DNA from: a virus
Length of the DNA stretch: 46,174 nt
IMG/VR virus record: IMGVR_UViG_3300028786_000013
Span: 1-46,174 of that record
Direction: 5' to 3' (one strand)
Shown one piece after another: positions 15,151-23,597 of this stretch. Within the stretch, counting starts at the first letter, position 1, and every line of letters starts with the position of its first letter. Under the pieces are notes generated by a model. That model was not told where the DNA came from and did not search any database. It saw only the letters and a program-made list of their open reading frames with translations. A program made the translations under genes and the position numbers.

Positions 15151-16055
15151 CGTTCCGTGTCCTGACCTCGTTCCACTACTTCCGCGACAAGCAGCTCACC
15201 GACATCACCGCCCTGTACCCCGGACCGGTCGAACTGTTCGCCGACTCCGGCGCGTTCTCCGTCGCCACCACCGGCGCCACGATCGCGCTGCCCGACTACA
15301 CGGCATGGCTCAAGGACTGGCGGGACGTCATCACCACCGCGGCGACCCTCGACGTCATCGGCGACCCCGAAGCGACCGCCCGCAACACCGACGCGCTCGA
15401 AGCGGCCGGGCTGAGCGTGCTGCCCACCTTCCACACGGGCACCCCGTGGCCCGTCCTCGAAGCGCTCTGCGCCCGGTACCGGTACGTCGCGCTGGGCGGG
15501 ATGGTGCCGTACTGGCGCCGCCCGAAAGAGCTGATGCGGTGGCTCGTCCGCTGCTTCCGGATCGCGCAGCCTCACGGGACCGTCTTCCACGGCTTCGGGC
15601 AGACCAACCGGACGTTGATCTCCGCCCTGCCGTTCTACTCGGTCGACTCCTCGACCTGGTCGGGCGGAGCGCAGTACGGCAAGGTCCGGCTGTGGGACGA
15701 CGGCCGCGGCCGCATGACCGAGTTCCAGGCCGGGGACCGCTCTGCAGTCCAACGGCACGCCACGCTGCTGCGCTCCCACGGCGCCGACCCTGTCACCGTC
15801 GCCCGCAAGGGCTTCGCGCTCAAGCCCGGCAAACCTGCCGAGGACTTCATCCGCGAGGACGCCATGATGCGCGGCACCTCCGCCGTCGCCTATCACCGCT
15901 TCGGCCAGTGGCTCGCCCAACGCCACCGTGTGCCGCCCCCGCCCGGCTGGACCAGCACCGGCACGTGCCTGTACCTGGCCGACACCCACCTCAACAACTT
16001 CGCGCCGGCCGCCCTGGCCGTCGCGGCCAACCCACGAAAGGCGCCTCGCCCATGA
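15147..16055 (+). CDS. dpdA: DpdA-like DNA guanine transglycosylase, paralogue 2
   Basis: 302 aa, ATG overlapping the upstream stop (ATGA). About half the residues match paralogue 1: FADSGAFS (D33), LPDYTAWL, LDVIGDPEATARN, WPVLEALC, YVALGGM, WLVRCF, TVFHGFG and FYSVDSSTW (D167). Both putative catalytic Asp residues are kept, so this is not an obviously dead copy. The C-terminal third diverges, with KGFALKPGK in place of the paralogue's sequence, which may change DNA specificity. Two intact tandem copies suggest either two target contexts or a hetero-oligomer, as in the two-subunit eukaryotic TGT, where however only one subunit is active. The stop overlaps queC by four bases. Confidence 0.8.
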   Translation: MTFRVLTSFHYFRDKQLTDITALYPGPVELFADSGAFSVATTGATIALPDYTAWLKDWRDVITTAATLDVIGDPEATARNTDALEAAGLSVLPTFHTGTPWPVLEALCARYRYVALGGMVPYWRRPKELMRWLVRCFRIAQPHGTVFHGFGQTNRTLISALPFYSVDSSTWSGGAQYGKVRLWDDGRGRMTEFQAGDRSAVQRHATLLRSHGADPVTVARKGFALKPGKPAEDFIREDAMMRGTSAVAYHRFGQWLAQRHRVPPPPGWTSTGTCLYLADTHLNNFAPAALAVAANPRKAPRP

Positions 16056-16732
16056 TCGCCCGGCCCCTTGCAGCCCTCGCGTTCTCCGGAGGCATGGACT
16101 CCACGACCCTTGCCGCCCACTACGCGCACCAGGGATACGACCTGCTCCTGCTGTCGTTCGACTACGGTCAGCGCCACGTACGCGAGATCGGCGCCGCCCG
16201 CCGCGTCGCCGCCCACTACCGCGCCGAACACCACGTCGTCGACCTCACCGCCGTCGGCGCCCTGATGCCCGGCTCCGCCCTCACAGACCGCGCCGTCGAC
16301 GTCCCCGAAGGCCACTACGCCGAGGCGTCGATGCGCAGCACGGTCGTCCCCAACCGCAACGCGATCATGGCGAACGTCGCCGTCGGCATCGCCTCCGCCC
16401 GAGGCGCCGCCCTCGTCGCCCTCGGTATCCACGCCGGGGACCACGCCGTCTACCCCGACTGCCGGCCCGCTTTCCTCGACGCACTCCAGGCATCGGTGAA
16501 CGCAGCCCTCGACGGCTTCCACATCCCCAGCGTGGAAGCCCCGTTCATCCACATCACGAAGACCGACATCGCCCGCCGCGCCGGCGAGCTCGATGCCCCG
16601 ATCGCCCTGAGCTGGTCGTGCTACCAGGGCGGCGCACTGCACTGCGGCCGGTGCGGCACATGCGTCGAGCGGCACGAGGCATTCACGCAGGCTGGGTTCC
16701 TCGACCCCACCGAGTACGAGGAGGTCGCGTAA
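16052..16732 (+). CDS. queC: 7-cyano-7-deazaguanine (preQ0) synthase
   Basis: 226 aa, ATGA overlap with the gene before. QueC converts 7-carboxy-7-deazaguanine to preQ0 using ATP and ammonia. The PP-loop SGGMDST is at 12-18, DYGQRH at 37-42, VVPNRNA at 98-104, and the zinc site near the C-terminus has C190, C198, C201 and C204 (SC...HCGRCGTC). Length is normal for the family. No amidotransferase domain is fused, and no QueF or archaeosine-type enzyme is seen, so the expected end product of this locus is preQ0 itself. Confidence 0.95.
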   Translation: MIARPLAALAFSGGMDSTTLAAHYAHQGYDLLLLSFDYGQRHVREIGAARRVAAHYRAEHHVVDLTAVGALMPGSALTDRAVDVPEGHYAEASMRSTVVPNRNAIMANVAVGIASARGAALVALGIHAGDHAVYPDCRPAFLDALQASVNAALDGFHIPSVEAPFIHITKTDIARRAGELDAPIALSWSCYQGGALHCGRCGTCVERHEAFTQAGFLDPTEYEEVA

Positions 16733-17178
16733 TGTCGCACGCCGTCACCGTCAGGCACAATTTCGAGACCGCGCACCGGCTCCCGCACCTGCCCGGCAAG
16801 TGCGTCAGCCTCCACGGTCACAGCTGGTGGGCCGAGATCACCGTCACCGCCCCCGCCCTGGAATCCGGGCTGGTCGTGGAGTTCGGGCCGTTCAAGCGCG
16901 CCGTACGCGTGTGGATCGACGAGCACCTGGACCACGGGGTCATGCTCGGCCCCGACGATCCCCTGCTGCCGATCCTGCGCACCCACGGCAAGGTGTACGA
17001 GGTGCCCGGCTGGCCGACGGTGGAGAACGTCGCCGCGCTCCTGGCCGACGTCGGCGCCGACGCACTCCACAAGCTGCGCCGCGCACCCGGGGCCGGGGTA
17101 ACCCGCGTCCACGTCCAGGAGACCCACGTCAACGCCGCCACCTGGAACGCCCCACGCCTCGACGGGAGCACCGGGTGA
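16732..17178 (+). CDS. queD: 6-carboxytetrahydropterin synthase
   Basis: 148 aa; TAATG junction with queC (one-base overlap). QueD turns dihydroneopterin triphosphate into 6-carboxy-5,6,7,8-tetrahydropterin. The zinc ligands H15, H28 and H30 (HGHSW) are visible, with catalytic C24 four residues before HGH, the DH pair at 67-68, PTVENVA (96-102) and the substrate-binding E130. The length is slightly above that of bacterial QueD. It supplies QueE encoded by the next gene. Confidence 0.95.
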   Translation: MSHAVTVRHNFETAHRLPHLPGKCVSLHGHSWWAEITVTAPALESGLVVEFGPFKRAVRVWIDEHLDHGVMLGPDDPLLPILRTHGKVYEVPGWPTVENVAALLADVGADALHKLRRAPGAGVTRVHVQETHVNAATWNAPRLDGSTG

Positions 17179-17909
17179 GCCCCCTCCTCGTCGACACCGT
17201 CGACACCACACAGACCCTCGTCATCGCAGAGACGTTCGGACCAACCATTCAGGGTGAGGGACCGAGCGCCGGCCGCCGCGCCTCGTTCATCCGCACCGGC
17301 GGCTGCAACCTGGCGTGCTCCTGGTGCGACAGCTCGTTCACCTGGGACGGGCGCCGCTACGACCTGCGCGCCGAACTCACCCGCACCCCCGTGACCGCCA
17401 TCACCGCCCGTGCGCTGCAGGGCGCGCCCGGCCTGGTCGTCATCACCGGCGGGGAACCCCTGCTGCAGCAGGAGCAACCGGGGTGGGCGCTGCTCCTGGA
17501 CACCCTCGTCACGGCCGGGGTCGACGTCGAGATCGAGACGAACGGCACGATCGCCCCCAGCTCCTACACCGCGGCGTCCGTGACCCGCTTCAACGTCTCC
17601 CCGAAGCTCGGGCACGCCGGTGACCCGGTGGCCCGGCGCATCCGGCCCGAGGCCCTGGCCGCGCTCCACGCCACCGGGCACGCCGTCTTCAAGATCGTGT
17701 GCGCCACCGCCGCCGACGTCGACGAGGCGGCCACCCTCACCGCCGCCCACGGCATCCCGCCGTCCACGGTGTGGATCATGCCCGAGGGCACCACAACACC
17801 CGAGCTGTGCGACCACCTCGCCGCCATCGCCGACCCCGCTATCCGCGCGGGATTCAACCTCTCCACACGGCTGCACGTGCACGTGTGGGGCGACGAAAGG
17901 GCCCGATAA
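17175..17909 (+). CDS. queE: 7-carboxy-7-deazaguanine synthase (radical SAM)
   Basis: 244 aa, GTG start overlapping the queD stop (GTGA). QueE contracts 6-carboxytetrahydropterin to 7-carboxy-7-deazaguanine. The cluster motif GGCNLACSWC supplies C44, C48 and C51 in the CxxxCxxC order of the radical-SAM superfamily. TGGEP (91-95) binds SAM. FGPTIQGEG (21-29) is the usual QueE N-terminal signature, and IETNG and VSPK are also present. All essential parts are intact. Confidence 0.95.
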   Translation: MSPLLVDTVDTTQTLVIAETFGPTIQGEGPSAGRRASFIRTGGCNLACSWCDSSFTWDGRRYDLRAELTRTPVTAITARALQGAPGLVVITGGEPLLQQEQPGWALLLDTLVTAGVDVEIETNGTIAPSSYTAASVTRFNVSPKLGHAGDPVARRIRPEALAALHATGHAVFKIVCATAADVDEAATLTAAHGIPPSTVWIMPEGTTTPELCDHLAAIADPAIRAGFNLSTRLHVHVWGDERAR

Positions 17910-17911
17910 CC

Positions 17912-18520
17912 ATGGCCACCACCACCCCGGCAACCATCGGCCCGCGCACCGCTGCAGCCGCCGCCGGCGCCTTCAAGGCCGGGATCCACGCGTGGATGAC
18001 CGTCCGCGGCCTCGACCCCTCCAGCCCGGCCCTGGCCGATACTCCCGCCCGCGTACTGCGCGCCCTCGCCGAGATGACCGCCGGATACGACGAGGACCCC
18101 GCCCTGATCCTCACCCGCACCTTCCCCGTCGACCACCCCGGCACCCCGATCGCCGTCACCGGCGTCCCCTTCACCAGCCTCTGCGAACACCACATGCTGC
18201 CGTTCACCGGCACCGCAGACATCGCCTACCAACCCGCCCTAGGCGCCCCCGTGGCCGGCCTGTCCAAACTCCCCCGCCTCCTCGACGCCTACGCCCGCCG
18301 CCTCCAGACACAGGAGGCACTCACCCGCCAGGTCACCACAGCACTGGACACCCACCTGGACACCCTCGGCACCGCCTGCGTTATCCGCTCCGAACACGGC
18401 TGCCTGGCCCACCGGGGAGCACGTAAGCCCGGCTCCGTCATGGTCACCGCCTCCTATACCGGCCGGTTCCTGGCCGACCCCCAAGCCCGCGAGGAGCTCC
18501 ACCGCCTCATGACCCGGTGA
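17912..18520 (+). CDS. folE: GTP cyclohydrolase I
   Basis: 202 aa; the ATG lies two bases after the queE stop, with CGAAAGG upstream. FolE makes dihydroneopterin triphosphate from GTP, the first step towards preQ0. The zinc ligands are C91 and H94 (LCEHHMLP) and C164 (HGCLAHRGARKP), the last in the family's HxCxxxRG block. It ends the modification operon; 91 bp follow before the terminase genes. A phage copy frees the pathway from the host folate enzyme and raises flux during infection. Confidence 0.95.
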   Translation: MATTTPATIGPRTAAAAAGAFKAGIHAWMTVRGLDPSSPALADTPARVLRALAEMTAGYDEDPALILTRTFPVDHPGTPIAVTGVPFTSLCEHHMLPFTGTADIAYQPALGAPVAGLSKLPRLLDAYARRLQTQEALTRQVTTALDTHLDTLGTACVIRSEHGCLAHRGARKPGSVMVTASYTGRFLADPQAREELHRLMTR

Positions 18521-18611
18521 CCCCCGGCCGGTGAAAGCCCAGCTCACCCACACCGGCACCGGTAGTTGAAACCGAAACCTGGACACATGCTCACGAGAGG
18601 GGGACCGCCGT

Positions 18612-19052
18612 ATGCCCGCCTCCCCTGGCCAGCGACGCACCGCTGCCCAACGCCGGAAGCAGGCGCTACAGCTCCAGCTGGCAGGCGTCGACCTCCGCAC
18701 GATCGCCGAACGGGTCGGGTACGCCGACGCCAGCGCAGCGAAGAAGGCCATCGACCGCGCGATCGAGGACAGCATCGGCCGCGACAACGCCCACGTCGAC
18801 GAGCTACGCAAGCGCGAGGTGATGCGGTACGACCGCCTACAGGCCGCCTACTGGGGCAAGGCGCTGGACGACGACCGCAAGGCTGCCGAGATCGTCCTCA
18901 AGTGCATGGCCGGCCGCGCACGGATCCAGGGCACCGAGGCACCGACCCGCGTGAACCTGGACGCCCAGCGCCTCGCAGACGAGATCCTCGCGCTCTTGGA
19001 CGAGGACCCCGAGGAGCCGCCAGGGGTGGAGCCCGGTGGCGACGACACCTGA
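18612..19052 (+). CDS. terS: Terminase small subunit
   Basis: 146 aa; a strong GAGAGGGGGA site lies eight bases before the ATG. Residues about 10-55 form a helix-turn-helix (ALQLQLAGVDLRTIAERVGYADASAAKKAIDRA, read in pieces), the DNA-recognition domain of small terminases. A central helical oligomerisation region follows (60-110), then an acidic tail that should contact the large subunit. It overlaps the large terminase gene by 17 bases, the usual arrangement. First gene of the virion module. Confidence 0.75.
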   Translation: MPASPGQRRTAAQRRKQALQLQLAGVDLRTIAERVGYADASAAKKAIDRAIEDSIGRDNAHVDELRKREVMRYDRLQAAYWGKALDDDRKAAEIVLKCMAGRARIQGTEAPTRVNLDAQRLADEILALLDEDPEEPPGVEPGGDDT

Positions 19053-20661
19053 GATCGAGCGGCAGATCCAGGAGCTCGTGCGCGCGGGGGACGTCCAGGC
19101 CCTGCGCTTGGTGCGGGACAAGGTCCAGCGCAAGCGCACCCGCAAGACCTCGCGGCGCAGCATCCGGTACATGCGCGATCCGGCCGGGTGGGCGAGGGAC
19201 GTCATCGACTGGGGCGACGGCAACGGCCTGACGCCCTACCAGAACGACATCTTCGACGCGCTCCCGGTCCGGCACCGCGTGGCCGTACGCGGGCCGCACG
19301 GCCTCGGGAAGACCGGCATGGCGGCGATCGCTGTCCTGTGGTTCGCCACCACCCGCGAGGCCGCCGGGATCGACTGGAAGATCATCACGACCGCCTCGGC
19401 GTGGCGGCATCTCTCGGTCTACCTGTGGCCCGAGATCAAGAAGTGGTCCAGGCGCATCAAGTGGGACGTCCTCGGCCGGCCGCCGTTCTCCGAGCTGACC
19501 GAACTGCTGATGCTGAACCTCAAGCTCGACAACGGGGCGGCCTCGGCGGTCGCCTCGCACAAGCCCGAGCTGATCGAGGGTGCGCACGCCGACTCCCTGT
19601 TCTACCTGATCGACGAGGGCAAGGTCGTTCCCGATGGGACGTGGGACGCCATCGAGGGCGCGTTCTCCGGCGGCCGTACCGATGGCCTGCCCGAGGCCTT
19701 CGCGTTGGCCATCAGCACCCCGGGGCCGCCCGCCGGCCGGTTCTACGACATCCACAAGCGCGCCCCTGGCCTTGAGGACTGGTGGACCCGTCACGTCACC
19801 CTCGCCGAGGCCATCGCCGCCGGCCGGATCTCCCCGGAATGGGCGGAGCAGCGCGCCCGCCAGTGGGGCGTCGACTCGGCGATGTATGCGAATCGCGTCC
19901 TCGGCGAATTCCAGGCCAGCGACGAGGACAGCGTCATCCCCCTGGCGTGGGTAGAGGCGGCCATCGACCGGTGGCACCAGTGGGACACCGACGGACGGCC
20001 GCCGCTGGACGGGCGGCGGTACACCGGCGTCGACGTCGCCCGCTTCGGTGGGGACTCCACCGTCTTCGCGCACCGCCACGGCGTCGCCATCACGGAGCTG
20101 GAGTTGCACGACCGCGAGGACACGATGCAGACCACCGCGCGGGTACAGGCAGCCACCGGTACCGGGGACGCCGCGCGGGTCCCGGTGGTGGACTCCATGG
20201 GCGTGGGCGGCGGCGTCGTCGACCGGCTCCGCGAGCTGGGCGTTCCGGTGCTGGCTTACACCGGCGCGGCCAAGACCAAGGGCAGGACGCGTGACGGCGA
20301 ATGGGGGTTCAACAACTGCCGGTCGGCGGCCTACTGGCGGCTGCGTGAGCTCCTCGATCCGGCCTTCGACGCGCGGCTCATGCTGCCCCCGGACGAACTC
20401 CTGATCTCCGACCTCACGACCCCCACATGGGACGTGACCACCGGCGTGCCACCGAAGATCAAGGTCGAGGCGAAAGACAGCGTGGTCGCCCGGCTGGGCC
20501 GCAGCCCCGACCGGGGCGACGCCGTGGCTATGGCGATGTTCGCCGAGTCGCTCGCCGCGTCCTCGCTCCAGTCCCCGGCCAAGCAACGCGAGCCCGGCAA
20601 GACATCCGTCGCGGCGCAGCGGTACGGCCGCCCGATCACCGGCGGCGGCGGGGGCAGGTGA
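19036..20661 (+). CDS. terL: Terminase large subunit
   Basis: 541 aa, GTG start within the end of the small subunit gene. ATPase motor: Walker A RGPHGLGKT (85-93), Walker B LFYLIDEG (188-195) with D193/E194, and the coupling motif around AISTPG (225-230). RNase H-like nuclease: D333 in GVDVARFGGD, D386 in VVDSMGVGGG, and D492/D495 in SPDRGDAVAM. All key residues are present. It cuts and translocates phage DNA into proheads. If the phage DNA carries 7-deazaguanine, this enzyme must accept modified DNA. Confidence 0.95.
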   Translation: MATTPEIERQIQELVRAGDVQALRLVRDKVQRKRTRKTSRRSIRYMRDPAGWARDVIDWGDGNGLTPYQNDIFDALPVRHRVAVRGPHGLGKTGMAAIAVLWFATTREAAGIDWKIITTASAWRHLSVYLWPEIKKWSRRIKWDVLGRPPFSELTELLMLNLKLDNGAASAVASHKPELIEGAHADSLFYLIDEGKVVPDGTWDAIEGAFSGGRTDGLPEAFALAISTPGPPAGRFYDIHKRAPGLEDWWTRHVTLAEAIAAGRISPEWAEQRARQWGVDSAMYANRVLGEFQASDEDSVIPLAWVEAAIDRWHQWDTDGRPPLDGRRYTGVDVARFGGDSTVFAHRHGVAITELELHDREDTMQTTARVQAATGTGDAARVPVVDSMGVGGGVVDRLRELGVPVLAYTGAAKTKGRTRDGEWGFNNCRSAAYWRLRELLDPAFDARLMLPPDELLISDLTTPTWDVTTGVPPKIKVEAKDSVVARLGRSPDRGDAVAMAMFAESLAASSLQSPAKQREPGKTSVAAQRYGRPITGGGGGR

Positions 20662-20668
20662 GGGGGGA

Positions 20669-20872
20669 TCAGTCCGCGCGGTCGAAGGCCCCGGCCGAGA
20701 TGAACAGCGTCCCGCCGCCGGCGTACTCCGGGCCCTCAGCATGGAACCGGACCTCGATACCGGCCGCAGTCTCCAGCTCGATACAGCGGACGGGGGGACC
20801 GGGTTCGGCGAGAGCGTCGATCAGCGCGAGCAGCGCGGAGACGTCATCAGCGGGGACCTCGGCATCAGCCAT
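20669..20872 (-). CDS. 67-aa minus-strand protein between terminase and portal
   Basis: Starts at the ATG at 20872 and ends eight bases after the large terminase stop, convergent with it. It has an acidic helix at 1-25, then a beta-rich part (RCIELETAAGIEVRFHAEG). No ribosome site is present, but TACGCT lies 7 nt upstream of the ATG, as expected for a leaderless transcript. A single reverse-strand gene in the virion operon is usually a moron-type insertion expressed on its own, perhaps from the prophage. The downstream 254 bp (20873-21126) hold a promoter-like region but no further gene I can support. Confidence 0.5.
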   Translation of the reverse strand: MADAEVPADDVSALLALIDALAEPGPPVRCIELETAAGIEVRFHAEGPEYAGGGTLFISAGAFDRAD

Positions 20873-21078
20873 ACAAACCAGCGTAGGGCGGGGCACCGAC
20901 AGCCACAGAGTGCGATCGACCTCTGCACCGCCCGGGCACTGGCGTCGGCATGACCCCCGGCGCCCCGCGCCCGGGAAGCTTACGCCCGCCGGCCCGCACA
21001 CACCGCCCACCGCCGTGATCTAAATCCCCGCTGGTCAGGGCCGGTTTCACGCCAGAGCAGCGATTCCGGCCGTAGTCC

Positions 21079-21105
21079 TATACTGCCCGCCGACTTCGCC
21101 GGCGG
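21079..21105 (+). promoter_or_regulatory. Candidate -10 box and leader hairpin
   Basis: TATACT (21079-21084) is a good -10 hexamer, 43 nt upstream of the next start; no convincing -35 is seen at the expected distance. A CCGCCG/CGGCGG hairpin (21087-21105) follows at once and would lie at the 5' end of the transcript. AAGGGGCGGC then serves as the ribosome site of the gene at 21127. Confidence 0.4.
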
Positions 21106-21126
21106 ATCTTCACCACAAGGGGCGGC

Positions 21127-21474
21127 ATGATCAACCTCCTACAGTTCGCCCTACTCGCCTTCGCGGGGTACCGGGCGACTCAGCTCGTAGTCCACGACAC
21201 GATCCTGGACCCCGTCCGAGACCGCATCTTCGCCTGGCACGACCGGCGCAACACCCCCGACCACACGGCCAGCGCGTTCGTGGTGACGCTCATCTCCTGC
21301 GTCTACTGCGTCGGCTGGTGGTTGTCCGGCGCCATCCTTGCCGTGTTCCTCCTCGCCACCGGCCGGTTCCATGAGGCCCCGCTCCTGGTCCACGGCGTGC
21401 AGTGGCTCGGTGTCGCCGGCGCCTCGGTGCTCCTGAACCGCATCGACGACACCATGGGGCGGGTGGGATCGTGA
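21127..21474 (+). CDS. DUF1360-like membrane protein
   Basis: 115 aa; ATG after AAGGGGCGGC. An N-terminal AGYRATQLVVHDTILDPVRD segment (about 14-33), a hydrophobic helix with the paired cysteines CVYCVGWW (about 58-65) and a second hydrophobic segment near 68-80 match the pattern of small phage and host membrane proteins of the DUF1360 type (R.T.L...D.I..P.R, then C..C.G.W). Its stop overlaps the portal start (GTGA), so it is co-translated with the portal in the virion operon. Function unknown; it may act at the membrane during lysogeny or assembly. Confidence 0.65.
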   Translation: MINLLQFALLAFAGYRATQLVVHDTILDPVRDRIFAWHDRRNTPDHTASAFVVTLISCVYCVGWWLSGAILAVFLLATGRFHEAPLLVHGVQWLGVAGASVLLNRIDDTMGRVGS

Positions 21475-23186
21475 CCCAGCGAACGCTCACCGCAGCGGCC
21501 TCCCGGTACACCGCCCGCAAGATCCGCGGCCGGGGTGTCGGTGACCAGTCCTGGCAGGGCCGCACCTGGGACATGTTCCACGCCGTGCCCGAGGTCCGGT
21601 TCGCCGCCACGTGGGCCGGTAACGCCATGTCAGGCGCCACGCTCTACGCTGGCCGCCGCGCCGATGACGGAACGATCGAGCGGGCCCCCGACGACCACCG
21701 CGCCACACAGATCGTCAGCCAGATCGCCGGCGGCCCCGACGGACAAGCCGCCCTACTCGGAGCATTCGGCAAACACCTCACGGTGCCCGGTGAGGGGTGG
21801 GTGGTCATCCGGCCCGACGCCGACGCCGGCGCCCTGAACGCCAACCTCGACGCCGACGGCCACGACTGGCGCGTACTGTCCGTGCGCGAGGTCCGCCCCC
21901 AAGGCTCCAAGCTGGTTGCGGAGATCGACGGCGAGGAAGTCGAGATCCCCGCCAGCGACGAGGTGCTCGACCCGAAAGCCCCGGTCGCCATCCGCGTATG
22001 GGAGCCCGACCCGGAACGCGCCATCGAGGCGGATTCCCCGGTCCGCTCCTCGCTGGACATCCTCGAAGAACTCCAGCTCCTCAACGCGGCCGTCAAGGCC
22101 ATCGCCCGATCGAGGCTGACCGGCCGCGGGATCCTCCTCATCCCCAAGGGCACCCGGTTCCCCGGAAACCCCGTGCAGGGCGACGCCGAGGACGACCTGA
22201 TCGAAGTCCTGATGCAGGTCGCCGAGACGGCCATCAGGGAGCCCGAGAGCGCCGCGGCCACCGTCCCGATCGTCCTCGAAGTCCCCGCGGACTCCATCGG
22301 CGACTTCAAGCGCCTGACCTTCGAATCGGACTTCGACGAGCTCGCCATCAAGCTCCGCGACGAGGCAATCCGCCGCTTCGCCACCGGCCTGGAAATGCCG
22401 GCCGAGATCCTCCTCGGCATGGGCGACGTCAACCACTGGGGACAGTGGGCCCTTACCGCCGAGGCGATCCGCCTCGCGATCGAACCGAAGCTCGCCACGG
22501 TCTCGCACGCCTTCACCACCCAGTGGCTGCGCCCCATCCTGGAATCCGAGGGCGTAGCCGACTGGCACCGCTGGCTGGTCTGGTACGACACCAGCCCCCT
22601 GCGGGTCCGTACCAACCGGTCCGAGACCGCACTCAAGGTCTACGAACTCGGGGCGATCAGCGCGCCGGCGCTGCGCCGAGAGACCGGGTTCAGCGAGGAC
22701 GACGCGCCCACCGCCGCCGAGCAGCAGCAACGCCAGGCTCAAGCCCCCGTGACGCCCGCCAGTGGACCCCTGCCGGTCGATGAGACCACCGCCCCACCGG
22801 ACACCCTGCCCGCCTCCGCGCGGCCCGCACACGATGCCCTGCTCGCCGCGGCCGACGGGCTGATCTGGACAGCCCTGACCGCCGCCGGCGACCGACTCAC
22901 CCGCACCCCCGCCTGCCCGCGCTCCGAACGCGCCCGAGCCCGCCAGATCTTCCCCGCAGCCCTGCACACCGAGCTGCGGGTTGACCCCGGGCAGGTCGAC
23001 CAATACCACCTCCTCGATGGCGCATGGGTCCGAGTGCCCGAGATCGCCACCCGGTACGGCCTCGACCCCGAGTGCCTGACGGCCTCCCTGGACGCCTACG
23101 CCCGCGAACTGATCGCTGCCGGCATCCCGCACGATTTCGATGTGGTGCCCGGTGTCGTCACGTCGTGCCTGGCGGTCGCCGCATGA
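21471..23186 (+). CDS. Portal protein
   Basis: 571 aa, GTG overlapping the preceding stop. Position directly after the terminase and before the MuF/protease gene is that of the portal. Features agree: an N-terminal stem region (YTARKIRGRG... MFHAVPEVRFAATWAG), a long middle with helices including LDILEELQLLNAAVKAIARSR and the segment RFATGLEMPAEILLGMGDVNHWGQWAL (about 305-331 when counted from the start), which resembles the clip/wing region of SPP1-type portals. An extra C-terminal domain of about 120 residues (PSARPAHDALLAAADGL onwards) carries a helical segment. It forms the dodecameric DNA channel of the prohead. Confidence 0.85.
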   Translation: MTQRTLTAAASRYTARKIRGRGVGDQSWQGRTWDMFHAVPEVRFAATWAGNAMSGATLYAGRRADDGTIERAPDDHRATQIVSQIAGGPDGQAALLGAFGKHLTVPGEGWVVIRPDADAGALNANLDADGHDWRVLSVREVRPQGSKLVAEIDGEEVEIPASDEVLDPKAPVAIRVWEPDPERAIEADSPVRSSLDILEELQLLNAAVKAIARSRLTGRGILLIPKGTRFPGNPVQGDAEDDLIEVLMQVAETAIREPESAAATVPIVLEVPADSIGDFKRLTFESDFDELAIKLRDEAIRRFATGLEMPAEILLGMGDVNHWGQWALTAEAIRLAIEPKLATVSHAFTTQWLRPILESEGVADWHRWLVWYDTSPLRVRTNRSETALKVYELGAISAPALRRETGFSEDDAPTAAEQQQRQAQAPVTPASGPLPVDETTAPPDTLPASARPAHDALLAAADGLIWTALTAAGDRLTRTPACPRSERARARQIFPAALHTELRVDPGQVDQYHLLDGAWVRVPEIATRYGLDPECLTASLDAYARELIAAGIPHDFDVVPGVVTSCLAVAA

Positions 23187-23401
23187 CCGCCCGCACCGAG
23201 AAACCCGGACCGGGCCCCGGCGCCGTGAGCACTCTGCACGTCGGAAACCCGCGCGCCGACTGGTGCGCGATCTGCCGCGCCTACACCCGGCTCATCGGCG
23301 ACATGCTCCTGCTCACCCCCGACGGCGTATCCACCCTCGGCACGTGGGCCGGGTGCGAGATCTGCGACGACCCCACCGACCAGGAGGCCCCCCGTGGCTG
23401 A
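23183..23401 (+). CDS. 72-aa zinc-knuckle protein
   Basis: ATG overlaps the portal stop (ATGA). Two CxxC pairs, WCAIC and CEIC (about 28-31 and 58-61), flank a short beta segment, suggesting a treble-clef or rubredoxin-type zinc ribbon. Its last codons overlap the start of the next gene by eight bases (GTGGCTGA). Such small zinc peptides between portal and capsid genes are frequent in Streptomyces phages; role unknown. Confidence 0.65.
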   Translation: MTARTEKPGPGPGAVSTLHVGNPRADWCAICRAYTRLIGDMLLLTPDGVSTLGTWAGCEICDDPTDQEAPRG

Positions 23402-23597
23402 CTGCATCCACCAGCTCGACCTGTGCCCGGACTGCGAAGGGCTGCGCGTCGTCAAGCTCGACCGGATCGAGGGCCTCACCGACATCAAGATCGTGGGCGG
23501 GTCGACTGGCTCCTTTACGCTGCGCGGCCCTGCCCAGGTCTACATGGGCCCGGTGGAGCCATGCCCCAACGATCGGCAGGTGAGCCCCCGTGGCTGA
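23394..23597 (+). CDS. 67-aa zinc-knuckle protein
   Basis: Starts at GTG within the preceding gene's last three codons. C4, C11 and C14 (CIHQLDLCPDC) plus H6 form a likely metal site in the first 15 residues; the rest is a small beta domain with KIVGGSTGSFTLRGPAQVY. It ends in the same RG-stop/GTG junction as its neighbours. Confidence 0.6.
   Translation: MADCIHQLDLCPDCEGLRVVKLDRIEGLTDIKIVGGSTGSFTLRGPAQVYMGPVEPCPNDRQVSPRG

Noticed and set aside
21028-21044. CCGCTGGTCAGGGCCGG, similar to the late element
   Set aside because: It lacks two bases of the core, lies about 80 nt from the next start instead of 26-28, and has no TAnnCT hexamer at the right distance; it may be a decayed copy but could be chance.
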